A DNA stretch of 18,841 nucleotides from contig QAXH01000387.1 of the NCBI GenBank assembly GCA_004335635.1, forward strand, positions 1 to 18,841. The letters are read 5' to 3'. Numbering within the stretch: position 1 is the stretch's first letter; every line of letters begins with the position of its first letter. The notes under the pieces were generated by a model. It saw nothing but the letters and a program-made list of their open reading frames with translations, was not told the DNA's origin and did no database searches. Below, in pieces: positions 1 through 9,508 of this stretch. Origin of the DNA: Chloromonas sp. AAM2 (lineage: Eukaryota; Chlorophyta; Chlorophyceae; Chlamydomonadales; Chlamydomonadaceae). The translations under genes were made by a program, and so were the position numbers.

Positions 1-68
1 ACGGCCGTACCAGGGTCCAGGGATGGCCGTACCAGGGTCCAGGGATGGCCGTACCAGGGTCCAAGGGT
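1..68. repeat. 22-bp tandem repeat, three copies
   Basis: Three head-to-tail copies of a 22-bp unit beginning GGCCGTACCAGGGTCC; the third copy is altered at its end. The array starts at the window edge, so its full copy number is unknown. It lies in the intron upstream of the first visible SNU114 exon. Confidence 0.9.
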
Positions 69-442
69 GATTGAGGGTCTAAGGATTTGGCGAGAAGAAA
101 GCAGCCAGAGACGAAGCACATGGTTCACAAGAGCCTCTGCAGGAGTTGAGGCTGATACGTTCGTGTGGCAAAGATGGTTTGTGAGAGGATTGCACACGAG
201 CAGAGCTGTGCGTGAGTCACAGAATTGATTGGGGCACTGGTTGCTCGGCCAGGGTTGCAGGGTCATTTGAATGGGAGGTGTGTTGGCATGCTTTGTCTGT
301 GGTTTGAAGTCGCAGAGGTCCTGTCCTGCACTACGCTCAGTGTGTTGCAGAGTGTGGTTCACGGTGTTGTGGAGTAGCCGTGGTGAGACATCCGCCTAAA
401 ATGGTCTGTGTATTGCACTTTGTTGCGTTGTGTTGTGCTCAG
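1..442 (+). other. Partial intron of SNU114
   Basis: No exon resembling the part of SNU114 that should precede the first visible exon was found here. The stretch ends in a 3' splice site (TTGTGCTCAG) at 442. Apart from the 22-bp array at its left end, nothing else was recognised. Confidence 0.6.
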
Positions 443-3400
443 GTTGAGGAGAGCGGTGAGCACACCATCCTGGGCACTGGGGAGATGTACCTTGACTGTC
501 TCATGAAGGACTTGAGAGAGCTCTACTCAGGTGAGCGGGATACTTAAACAGGAGGGCTAAGTAGGCAACGGCACACAGTGCACCTGCATAACAACTGCGT
601 CAGTACATGCGCTTGCTGACAGACGCAGCATGCAATTGCTTGGGATGTGCTTATATCTGCTGGGATTCTTCCTGCTGGGCAGCCACTGGGAAACGCGGGA
701 ATCCGATGGTCGTCTGCCGCCTGTCACCAGGACAGCATCATGGCTGCAGGAGCGCAGCAGGGATATCTGCTCACAACACATACCTGATAGACATCCACTG
801 GTGACTGGTTGATAATTCAGTAGCAGTACATGCACAACCGATGCGCCTGTGGTACTGTAGAGGCACAGCAATGGTACTGTGGCGCTTTGGGCTTGCTGTA
901 TCGTTACAGCCCCTGCCAGACGGACAGCAATCCAGTGGCAGGTGGCCACCTATCGCCTGCTACCGCCCATTCTGGTGGCGGTTTGTTACGATGTTATACC
1001 TGTCTGGTCCTGTGTGCAGAGGTGGAGGTAAAGGTGGCAGATCCAGTGGTTTCCTTCTGCGAAACCGTGGTAGAAACGTCTTCACTCAAGTGCTTTGCAG
1101 AGGTGGGTGTCATCACAGATCAGTGGGTGCCAGGTCAGCAGACATGCGTTCCTTGCATACATCCTGCCTTTCGCGTATTCAGCATCAACAGGCACGCATG
1201 GAAAAAAGCTTTACTGTCTCATGCCCCGTTACTGCGCTCGCCTTGTGTTGGTGACCTGTCATACCTGCCAACCCGGAGCCACAATCACGTGCTCCCAGAT
1301 AAGATGTGTTCCTTGGTTCTGGCGCAGTTCCTGCTTTATGTCGATGCTCTGTTTACGTAAACGCAACCACGGCGAATGACGATGCACGTCCCAATTGTGT
1401 TCTTCCCATGGATGTCACGATGTGCTGTGGCAGCATGCCTGGCATGCATCTTCACTGCACTCTCTTCGTGTTTGTGACCCGGTGTACCTGCCGCCTCCAG
1501 AGCCACAACCACATGCCCCCACATGTCGTCTTTGTGCATGTGGCGGTGTCCTGACATGCACCATTGACTGCTCCCATGTGCCCAGACGCCCAACAAGCGC
1601 AACAAGATCACAGTGGTGGCTGAGCCGCTGGACAAGGGCCTGGCAGAGGACATAGAGGCAGGGAGGGTGTCGATTGACTGGCCAAGGAAGAAATTGCAGG
1701 TGGGTCGCCAAAAAGAAAACTGAAGTGTGCCTGACGAAAATGCATCAAGGCTGGACAGACTTGACTGTACAGTGTTTTAAATCAGCACACTATGCCCCCC
1801 GGCTCGATCAGAGCAGCTATTAGAGTTTGGTTGGATCACACTGGGGGCTGCATCCCGGTCCAATTCAAGGCATGCGCTGATTATAGGCCACAGGATGCAT
1901 GGATGCGGGCAGTTATGAATTCAAAGGCAATCCGAGATCTCATGACTTGAGTTCAGGCTAGACGTGCTTCTTGATCAGACGCGTGGTTGATAACGTGTTT
2001 AAGCCCATCTTCTTTCCACCTGTGGGACGATCACATGTACACAGACATGCTGGGCGCTTGACCATGTCACAGGATTTCTTCACCACCAAGTACGAGTGGG
2101 ACTTGTTGGCCGTGCGTGGCCTGTGGGCCTTTGGCCCGGAGCGCAATGGCGCCAACGTCCTGCTGGATGACACGCTAGCGGGAGAAACGGACAAGGCGTT
2201 GCTGGGCGCTATCAGGGATAGCGTTGTGCAGGTGGGGAATCTGTGTGACGTTTGGCCTGCTTGCATGCATGCGACTGTACGCCAGAGCAGATCAAGAGCT
2301 AAGGCTGGAACACACAGGGGTCTGCTGGCCGTGGGAGGCACGGGTAGTGCGGGAGGTAGGAACCAGACAGGCGATAACAATGTATCTGCGTGGTTGTTGA
2401 GAAACGTTACTGAGCACGCATGCTGCATGGTCTTAAATCTCAGGCATGGTACATACCATGCTTGTTACTCCTCCTGTGTCAGTGTCCTCTGCCTTCACTT
2501 TGTGCGCATGTCATTCAGCAGATGCACGGGCTGACTGAGTCTGGGTCCTGTCCGGTGCGTGTGCTGTGCCCCAGGGTTTCCAGTGGGGCGCCAGGGAGGG
2601 GCCGCTGTGCGATGAACCGCTGAGAAACGTCAAGTTCAAGGTGAGAACCTACCTCAGGCCCAGTCAGGTGACAGGGAATTACTGGTGGGTCCTGGGACGA
2701 GGACACACCCTTGGGGACGAATACGAATTTACACGGCTCACTTGCATTGAAGCAAGGAGCACACTGGCGCGCCCAAGCACAGTACCGTACTGCTCCAAAC
2801 TTGGTTGCGTGCTTAACTTCTTTGCGTTTCAAAAATAAAACCATTTTGTACTTTGCACTTGATTTTTGCGTCTTGGGCGCCAAAACAGGCTTATTTTGCG
2901 TTTTTTACGTTTGCGTTTGATGTTTGGCCTTCTTACTTTACGTAGGCCGTCAACCTGTTACACCACACGCCACAGCGCACACACACTGCTTCTAACAGCT
3001 TTTACTGACGTGTCAAGTGACCTAGGTGCAATGTTACTCCTGTACCAAAGTCACAGATCTCTTCTACCAATTAATAGGAAGGATACTCAGGGACATCGTA
3101 TGCACCTGGATCTTCAGCTATGATAGCCAGCACAGCTGCAATGCGGGCTTGCTCTGCGGCAATGGCATCCCCAATGTTGCAGAACTGGGTTGGGTCTTGT
3201 GTTGATGGGTCTGGATTGCATCGCCGGCATCACGCTTTTTGAAGAAGTCGCCCAAGCGGCTCTGCCCCTTAGGAGCACTGGCCGCTGGCTGCTTAGGAAC
3301 ATTCATGTTGCGCTCCTAAGTCGTTTGCGTCTGAGGCTCCTAACTTTTTTGCGTCTGAGGCTTGGCCCACACACAAAAACACGTTTGCATTTCATTCTGG

Positions 3401-4725
3401 ATCTTTTTCTGCTCCAAACTTGTTTGCGTTCAAAAAAAGTCCACGCAAATAAGTTTGGAGCAGTACGGTATGCAAGTACTGGCCGCCCACACTTGCAAGG
3501 CACACCGTCGCATGTTGATGACATGAGCTTAACACATGCACCTCTCTAAGGTTCACTCAATAGCCCTCCTACCTAGCCCTACCTTACGTTACACCACAGG
3601 TTGTACACCACATGTTTTTGTGCGCAATTGTGGCCCAGGTATCGGGTGCCACTATCAGTGCAAGCATAATCAATCTTCACCTCCTTTACCCTTGACTTGG
3701 CGTATCTGCTTGCAGGTGTTGGATGCCACCATCGCACCGGAGCCCATCCACAGGGGCGGCGGCCAGATCATCCCCACGGCGCGGAGAGTCTGCTACTCTG
3801 CATTCCTCATGGCAACACCCAGGCTCATGGAACCAGGTAACTGACGGGCAGCTTATCGTGCACTTGGCTGCTGCACATGGGGCTCGTGCGCTTGTACGTT
3901 TCTTTGCTGCATGACACGTGCGCTCGGGCTGATCGCTGATCAAGGCAAACGTAGCAGGTGACGATTTCAGTAAGTTAAGTTTGCCATTCCATCCATTGTT
4001 ACCTGTTCTGCGTTCATGCTGTAGTTTACTACGTGGAGATCGAGACCCCTGCTGACTGCATTGCACCCATCTACAACGTGTTGGCCAAGCGGCGCGGCCA
4101 TGTGACACAGGATATCCCCAAGCCTGGCACGCCCATCTTCCTGGTCAAGGCATTCCTGCCTGTTGTCGAGTCGTTCGGCTTTGAGACGGATCTCAGATAC
4201 ACAACACAGGCAAGTACAGGGGGCTTGAATCGTCGGGCAATTTCAGCCGCCGGAGCCCTTTCGGATTGCTAGGTAGCCTCTCTCGCCATACCAGCATTGG
4301 AAGGTCAGTGAGCATGCTGATGGAGTAGTGCACAAGCTTGGTGCTCACCGCGGTTGTCTAAATCCCTGCCTGCCAGCCCAATAGACAAGTAACTTTCCCG
4401 CCCACTACGTGGCTTGTTCACTCGTGGCAAGGCCTGCTTCATTTCCCCCTTTCCTCAACCCGTTCACTGCACGCATCTGCAGGGTCAAGCGTTCTGTCAA
4501 AGCGTCTTCGACCACTGGCAGATCGTCCCAGGCGACCCTCTTGACAAGAGCGTGGTCCTGCGGCCTCTGGAACCCGCCCCTGTGGGTGCCTTGGCTCGTG
4601 AGTTCATGGTCAAGACGCGTCGGCGCAAGGGCATGAGCGACGATGTGTCGATCAACAGGTTCTTCGATGATCCTATGCTTCTGATGCTTGCAAGGCAGGA
4701 CGCAGAGCTGGGGGCCATCTTGTAG
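443..4725 (+). CDS. Spliceosomal U5 snRNP GTPase SNU114 / EFTUD2 (116 kDa protein), 3' part
   Basis: EF-2-like GTPase of the U5 snRNP that helps drive spliceosome activation and disassembly in the nucleus. Eight exons are visible: 443-530, 1020-1102, 1586-1699, 2073-2231, 2575-2640, 3716-3836, 4025-4209 and 4483-4725 (stop TAG). All join in frame and give about 352 C-terminal residues; the start and the G domain are off the left edge. Diagnostic stretches are [14 protein letters not shown] (EF-2-like domain III), [84 protein letters not shown] and the C-terminal VKTRRRKG...FFDDPM. These match eukaryotic EFTUD2 nearly end to end, so the gene looks intact. Intron 2641-3715 holds a transposon relic. 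Intron 4210-4482 begins with GC instead of GT. No TGTAA signal was found downstream on this strand. Confidence 0.96.
1228..1553. repeat. Diverged direct duplication in an SNU114 intron
   Basis: The segment at about 1228-1333 recurs at about 1451-1553. Shared landmarks are GTGACC, TACCTGCC, GAGCCACAA and GTGTCCTG or close variants, with many substitutions. Spacing is about 223 bp. It looks like an old tandem duplication and is not coding. Confidence 0.6.
3071..3306 (-). pseudogene. Broken mini reading frame in the transposon relic, with PCNA-box-like motif
   Basis: On the minus strand an ATG at 3306 opens a frame starting [14 protein letters not shown] followed by [12 protein letters not shown]. 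The residues Q15, L18, F21 and F22 fit the PCNA-interacting (PIP) box Q-x-x-[ILM]-x-x-[FY]-[FY]. A second frame, open from 3229 to a TAA at 3071, reads as ordinary protein ([20 protein letters not shown], then an acidic end closing in YPSY). The two frames differ by one base and an in-frame TGA at 3230-3232 lies at the start of the second. It is therefore a frameshifted remnant, plausibly the two ends of a transposase joined by an internal deletion. No catalytic domain is visible and the protein family was not recognised. Confidence 0.5.
3410..3462. repeat. Hairpin at right end of the transposon relic
   Basis: The arms at 3410-3429 and 3443-3462 are reverse complements over 20 bp with one mismatch, separated by a 13-base A-rich loop. 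The right arm overlaps the terminal repeat, so the right end carries the terminal sequence in both orientations. Confidence 0.85.
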
Positions 4726-4921
4726 GTGGTGCGAAGGCAAGGCAAGTTACCGGACATGCCGATCCAGCAATCCTGCCGTCCTGTCAAGTCGGATGAGAAG
4801 TGTCTGTGTCTGGGGTGAGGGATCAGGCTAGGGTGAGGACATCAAGTGTGTGATGCAGGCAGTGTCTGCTCATACTATTGTGCAGTAGGGGATACTGAGG
4901 ACAATAGAGGGGTGAAGCAGG

Positions 4922-4955
4922 CGTCATATGGGTAAAGTAGGTCCCTCATATGACG
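4922..4955. repeat. Short perfect inverted repeat (CGTCATATG) in the SNU114 3' region
   Basis: CGTCATATG at 4922-4930 is repeated as CATATGACG at 4947-4955 around a 16-base spacer. It lies about 200 bp past the SNU114 stop and could form a stem in the transcript. No function can be assigned. Confidence 0.6.
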
Positions 4956-4986
4956 TGCAAGGCCGCGTTCTGTAGGGAGTCACGAT

Positions 4987-5339
4987 TGAACAGGGCTGTC
5001 TGCGTTCAGGCAATCAGGGGTGGCCATACGCCTGTATGTCGCTTTATGGTGCAAACGTTGACGCTGGTTGTGATGGCCTAGCCACAGGATGAGGGAACGA
5101 CGCCATGCTATCCTGGTAGTTGTTTGGCGTTCGAACCATTTGGCGTTTTCAGCTTGTTGAGTAGGAGACAACGCAGGTGTGCAGCAGGCCGACAAACAGT
5201 CCTGTCTGAATTCAAGCAATTAATCAGCTGCAGGCAGGGTACGCCCGTAGGTCACCTCATGGTGCATGTTGTGACCTGATTGCAATGACCTAGCCACAGG
5301 ATGGGGAAACGATGCCATGCTATCCGGCTACGTGTTTTG
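4987..5339. repeat. Diverged direct duplication, spacing about 212 bp
   Basis: The segment at about 4987-5135 recurs at about 5197-5339. The best conserved part is CCTAGCCACAGGATG, then GGAACGA or GGAAACGA, then GCCATGCTATCC (5077 onward and 5289 onward). The outer parts (ACAG..CTGTCTG, TATGGTGCA or CATGGTGCA) also align. It is intergenic and non-coding. Confidence 0.75.
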
Positions 5340-5355
5340 TGTGCATGTTCTGGGT

Positions 5356-5356
5356 T

Positions 5357-5394
<38 letters not shown>
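5356..5394. repeat. Compound (TG)n(GA)n microsatellite
   Basis: About ten TG units (5356-5376) run directly into about nine GA units (5376-5394). Confidence 0.95.
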
Positions 5395-5437
5395 TGAGAG
5401 GGTGAGACAGCTTCACACAGCAGTTGAGATCGTAACA

Positions 5438-5442
5438 TTACA
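5438..5442 (-). promoter_or_regulatory. Probable TGTAA poly(A) signal of the dienoyl-CoA reductase gene
   Basis: TGTAA read on the minus strand (TTACA on the plus strand), 268 bases after the stop codon at 5710. TGTAA is the usual green-algal polyadenylation pentamer. A five-base match alone is weak evidence; its position supports it. Confidence 0.4.
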
Positions 5443-5709
5443 GCACTCATGTCTATGATACAGGCCTGCTCTAAGAGTTGTGTGCAGCTCAAGTTAGGCG
5501 AGGAATAAAGCGTAATGAACGTAACGCTCAAGCAGCAGACATATGGTGGTTTTATACAATCAAGCCTTGAGGCTGTCAGTCATCACTCTAGAAGTCATAA
5601 CTATAGCACGCTACAAAGAAAGGAAACCAGCTTTGGCCTCCAACAAGCCAATTGAGCGCCCAGCTGCTGCCACACGTGTCACGTGTCAGAATGCTGCCTT
5701 TCTTGGGCA

Positions 5710-8700
5710 TCACATCTTGCTGCGTGGCTGGCCACCGGCTGCAGTGCCTATTGCCCGGCTCTTGCCCTCCACACCACGCGACACCTTGCTCACAACGCTG
5801 CGGGGCACCAGCTCTGGCCGCCACATCCAGGAAGCGCCGTCCACCACCAACGTGTCACCAGAGATGAAGCTGCGTGTAGGAAAACCAACAAAATTCGACG
5901 TCTGCATTCCATCTCAGCATCAAGCTGCTGTATGCGGCAGAACGTCATGGACAAGGGCAGAAGCTCAGGATTTGTGAGCAAGCAGGTACTATCAGCATGT
6001 GCAGTAGACATGATAGTTTTGAAGAGAACGCAGCAACTCGTTGGGAGGAGCATATCCTGCATGGATTTGTGTGCTTGTGCCCTCTGCCCACCTTGCTGCG
6101 GGCGAGGCCAGGAACACGCATGCCATGGCGATGTCCCACTTGCGGCCCATGCGCCCCAGGGGGATGGACCCCACCACCACCGCCTTTGCCTGCTCCTCAG
6201 CTCCAGGGGCCAGTTTGCTCAACCCTGCAAAGGGCCATGTGCGACATGTACGGGCCAGTGGATACATTGGCAAACTGCCAACATGAAGACATGCGTGCTC
6301 GCCTGTTCGATGCGTGCATGCCAGGATGCATTATGCATACCGTAATCAATACACGTGGTAGTGGTGCAATGTGCATGTACAGGCCCAGAGAATTGGCAAG
6401 CTGCCACTCCAGGGCCAGCAAGATGTTATGTAATTATGTATGCCAGTGTGACGGTTTCCCAAAGCAGCAGCACGTGCCAGCGTGCTGGTAAGCAAAGCAC
6501 AGCACAGCACTTATAATCTTTGCATGTAAAAAACCCCATGTGCTCAGCTTGCTGTGCACCGCACCTGAACTAACTATCACACTGCAACTAAGTATCGTTG
6601 CAGGGTCTTCATGAGCCACACGTGCATGTTCGCCCATGCCCCATGCAGTGCCTGTCCTGCACTTGTTGCATCCTTTCTGATCTCCCACCTGCTGTTCCCT
6701 CAATGGGCCCTGGCGCCACGCCGTTGACTCTGACCCCCGCCTGGCCCCACTCAAGCGCCAGGCTGCGCGTGAGGCTGTCCACGGCGGCCTTGGCAGCGGA
6801 GGCGTGCGCCTGGGCGGGACAATGAAGGTGGCAGGAGGTGACATGATGATGATTGGAACACGCATGGACAGAAAAGCCAAATAACAGGCAATGCAACAGG
6901 CCACACACCTTCTCTGTTACCTGCAAGGAGGCCCTGGTGGTGATAGAGGACCAGTGTGAAACAGACAGGGTGATTGCAACAACAGCGGCCCACAGGCAGG
7001 ATGTGATAAAACCAGTGTCAGCAGTGACGGGAACGGAGCGACCGCAACACACAAGGATGGAGCAGCCGACCAACAAGGTCCTTCAAAGCACGCAGGGACG
7101 AAAAAGGCAAACAACAGTGGCCTACAAGCAATGCATCGGGCCACGCACCCAACAACAGGCGATGCATGCTGTCTTTAATCAGACACTGCAGAAGAGTGGG
7201 GCTTTTCAGCCTAACGAAAGCCGGAACAGGCTTACAAGTTTTCAAACATACGGCCGTTAGCACAGTATGCTACCCTCGGTATGCAGTCCAGTATCATCTG
7301 GCCACAGCCCGGGCCCTACATGACGCAGACTAGAATTGAACCTGTGATCACTATGAGGCAGCAGACCCCTCGCATTGAGTATATCATTCTTTCTTGTTGC
7401 TTTACGACTGACTGTTGTAGCTGTCTTGATCTTTGGCATGGCCTTGTGCTGCATGGCGCCCACCTGCCACCATGTTGCCCCGTAGTGCAGTGTGGCGCTG
7501 ATGTTGATCACGCACGGCTGCTTGCCAGCCTTCAGCGCAGGGTAGGCAGCACGGCTCATGGTGAACGTACCCACGGTGTCAATCTCCATCACTGTAGCAC
7601 GGCAAGGGCGTGAGTGATGGCAGACGCCAAGTGCTCATGTCTGCTCATGGCCACTGCCAAGTGACTCGAATAGAGTCAGGAAGAAATCACAGGTATGTGT
7701 ATGCTCATGCAACTGTCACGTGGCTTCAACAGAGTCACATAGCCTAGACCTGTACTGATGGATGGTCGCAGGGAATGACGCCTGCATGCATCTGGATGCT
7801 CCTGTTTTGCACATCCAGTGAGTTGCTTCCTTCTTGTCTTGTGAATCACTGTTGGCTGGAAGTTCACTCGCTTGCTGCCTTGCCCAAGGCAGACGGACAG
7901 CCAGATATGTCAGTCCTGCTCTTCTCACCCACACCAAAACAGACGGTCACCGATGCGCAGAAGCACTCCGTCTCACCAAATCTCTGTAACACAGGTAAAC
8001 CTTGCTGCCCACTCCTGGCCCAGTACCTGTGCGGAAGCCGTTGGGTGTGAGGTCCTCTGCAGTGGCCAGGAAGTTACCAGCCGCACAGTTCACCAGGATG
8101 TCTAGGCTGCCCAGCTGCGAAACCACCTGTGACATACAGACAGCACCAAACATGACAACACCTCCAAACATGACAACACCTCCAAACATGGCAACCAACA
8201 TTCCAAAGCAGCATGTGAATGCAACTGTGGGACGTTTCCTTCTGTTGCGTAGCCTTGCCTCTCGTCAACCACCATTACTATCCAGGTGTGTCGCAATCCC
8301 CTTCACTTGTAGGTTGGACGGGTTGGAATCCCTCCCCTCTAGTGACATACAGACAGGCCATGATAAGCCGTGTGATGACAGCGGTGGGTTACAATGTGGT
8401 ATGCCAAAGTAGGGTGCAGGGTTGGTGAAGCTGCTGGCTTGCCGGAATAAGGTTGTGATAAATACTCCTGTATGGGGAGAGTGCAGCAACTGTACTGCTA
8501 CCTGTGTTCTGCCCTTGAACACCTTGGGCATTGAATCACATCAAGGCAGCAAAGCTGGTGGATTCGCTGCTTGGCCTTCAGAAGCGCACCTGCTTTACCC
8601 AAGAGTCACATGACTCCTGCTGCCTCACATCCCCCTGCAGCCCTGTGACATGAATGCCCTGTGCCTTCATGGCAGCACATGCATCATCCAGCACAGCCTG

Positions 8701-9085
8701 ACGACGTCCTGTAACAACCACGGCAGCCCCATGCAGGCCTGCATGAAAGCCGACATCGGGCGTCAGGTGACAAGTGCATGTACAATGGCGATGATGGCCG
8801 AGGGCAATCAGCAAGGAAGACTGAACTGTGTAATTGCGTTTTCCTGATGCTCCTGAACGTCAAGAGCTTCTTACCGAGCTGTGTTGCGATCTCCAACCCA
8901 ATGCCTGAAGTTCCTCCTGTTACCACTGCAACCTGTGCCATTTCCAGCAACATGGGCACATGAGTTTCAGCTCTCAACAGGCTGAGGCATGCAGGCACCA
9001 GTGCATGCTTCAGCAGCATGTGCCTATGCCTGGTGTGCCTGCTTACCTTGCCTGCCAGTATACCAGCTTTGAATGGAGACTCCAT
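5710..9085 (-). CDS. Peroxisomal 2,4-dienoyl-CoA reductase, SDR family (SDRB/DECR2 type)
   Basis: NADPH-dependent short-chain reductase that removes extra double bonds during beta-oxidation of unsaturated fatty acids in peroxisomes. Eight exons in transcript order: 9085-9047, 8932-8875, 8738-8590, 8126-8027, 7591-7464, 6809-6689, 6224-6092 and 5869-5710 (stop TGA). They total 888 nt and encode 295 aa, close to plant SDRB. All introns are GT-AG. The start [13 protein letters not shown] resembles the plant N-terminus. Seen in the protein: cofactor loop TGGTSGIG (18-25), GRR (43-45), [12 protein letters not shown] (90-101), NISATLHY (145-152), SAAKAAVD with Lys165, VNGVAPGPI (186-194), a WDIAMA helix, VDG (252-254), and a C-terminal SKM that fits a type-1 peroxisomal targeting signal. 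The canonical SDR tyrosine four residues before Lys165 is Ala161, as expected for this dienoyl-CoA reductase group, where the usual Y-x-x-x-K pair is not kept. Confidence 0.96.
6862..7150. repeat. Diverged direct duplication in a dienoyl-CoA reductase intron
   Basis: The segment at about 6862-6909 recurs at about 7091-7150, with a 12-base insertion in the second copy. Shared blocks include AAATAACAG/AAACAACAG, GCAATGCA and GGCCACRCACC. Spacing is about 230 bp. Confidence 0.6.
7642..7738. repeat. Short diverged tandem duplication, spacing about 60 bp
   Basis: TGCTCATG...AGAGTCAG at 7642-7679 is followed by a related TGCTCATG...AGAGTCAC at 7702-7738. It lies in an intron of the dienoyl-CoA reductase gene. 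Confidence 0.5.
8143..8205. repeat. 18-bp tandem repeat, about three copies
   Basis: Copies of ACACCTCCAAACATGACA with minor changes lie directly upstream, in transcript sense, of the 3' splice site at 8127 in a dienoyl-CoA reductase intron. Confidence 0.85.
8302..8345. repeat. Dispersed repeat, copy 1
   Basis: About 44 bp centred on TAGGTTGGACGGGTTGGAAT, intronic in the dienoyl-CoA reductase gene. It is nearly identical to 12943-12986 in the same orientation. The two copies sit 4.6 kb apart in unrelated contexts, as expected of a fragment of an interspersed element. Confidence 0.75.
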
Positions 9086-9508
9086 CTAAGCTGACGTGTC
9101 AACCGAACTACAGAGACTGTCTCTTTGCAGACACACTTATGGAAGCACAGTTGTTGATCTTGCATCAACTGTCTGCAGTGTAGATTGACTAAACTGCAGT
9201 GGGCCTGCGAACAGTTGCCTGCAACCGAAAACGGACGACGACCCACATGGTACGAGGTGAGCCGAGGACAAAATCCAGCCAGCAACGTCTCGGAGCCTCA
9301 GAGTGACCTAGACGTAGCCTCCCTCACGCATGCGAAGTGCGAAGGGTTTGCCCAGTTGAAGCCCCAGTTTTCTCGGGCGGACACGCCCTGCCCGTAGGAC
9401 TAGTGAATACACCAGCCAGCTTTAAGCCTTTGGAAGTATCGTAGGGGTTGAACCTCTTCCGCGAGACGCAACAGAAGGCTGACAGCCCCACCCTCCCAAG
9501 CTTCCACA
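9086..9508. promoter_or_regulatory. Divergent promoter interval
   Basis: These 423 bp separate the start of the minus-strand dienoyl-CoA reductase gene from the start of the plus-strand gene at 9509. They must hold both 5' untranslated regions and promoters, or a shared bidirectional promoter. No clear TATA box or other motif was recognised. Confidence 0.55.

Larger units (their letters stand above)
2783..3470. mobile_element. Inverted-repeat DNA transposon relic in SNU114 intron
   Basis: Terminal inverted repeats of 20 bp match exactly: TACCGTACTGCTCCAAACTT at 2783-2802 and its reverse complement at 3451-3470. Both ends carry TA, compatible with a TA target duplication as in the Tc1/mariner/pogo group, although TA could simply be part of the repeat. 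Both subterminal regions are rich in TTTGCGT: left near 2823, 2866, 2896 and 2909; right near 3323, 3350 and 3424. Two 24-bp direct copies carrying that motif lie at 3312-3335 and 3336-3359. Such motif clusters resemble transposase-binding sites. At 688 bp, with only a short broken reading frame inside on the minus strand, it is best read as a non-autonomous, internally deleted element. The superfamily is unproven. Confidence 0.82.
4726..5709. other. Convergent 3' interval between SNU114 and the dienoyl-CoA reductase gene
   Basis: No convincing exon is seen on either strand. The interval holds a short hairpin, a diverged duplication, a TG/GA microsatellite and a minus-strand TGTAA signal. It presumably contains the 3' untranslated regions of both flanking genes. 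Confidence 0.7.

Noticed and set aside
830..1360. Long plus-strand open frame (176 codons) in the SNU114 region
   Set aside because: Only 1020-1102 of it is a real exon; the rest is intron read through, with no family resemblance.
5683..6345. 220-codon plus-strand open frame
   Set aside because: It is antisense to the last two exons of the dienoyl-CoA reductase gene and is explained by them; composition is Cys/His-rich noise.
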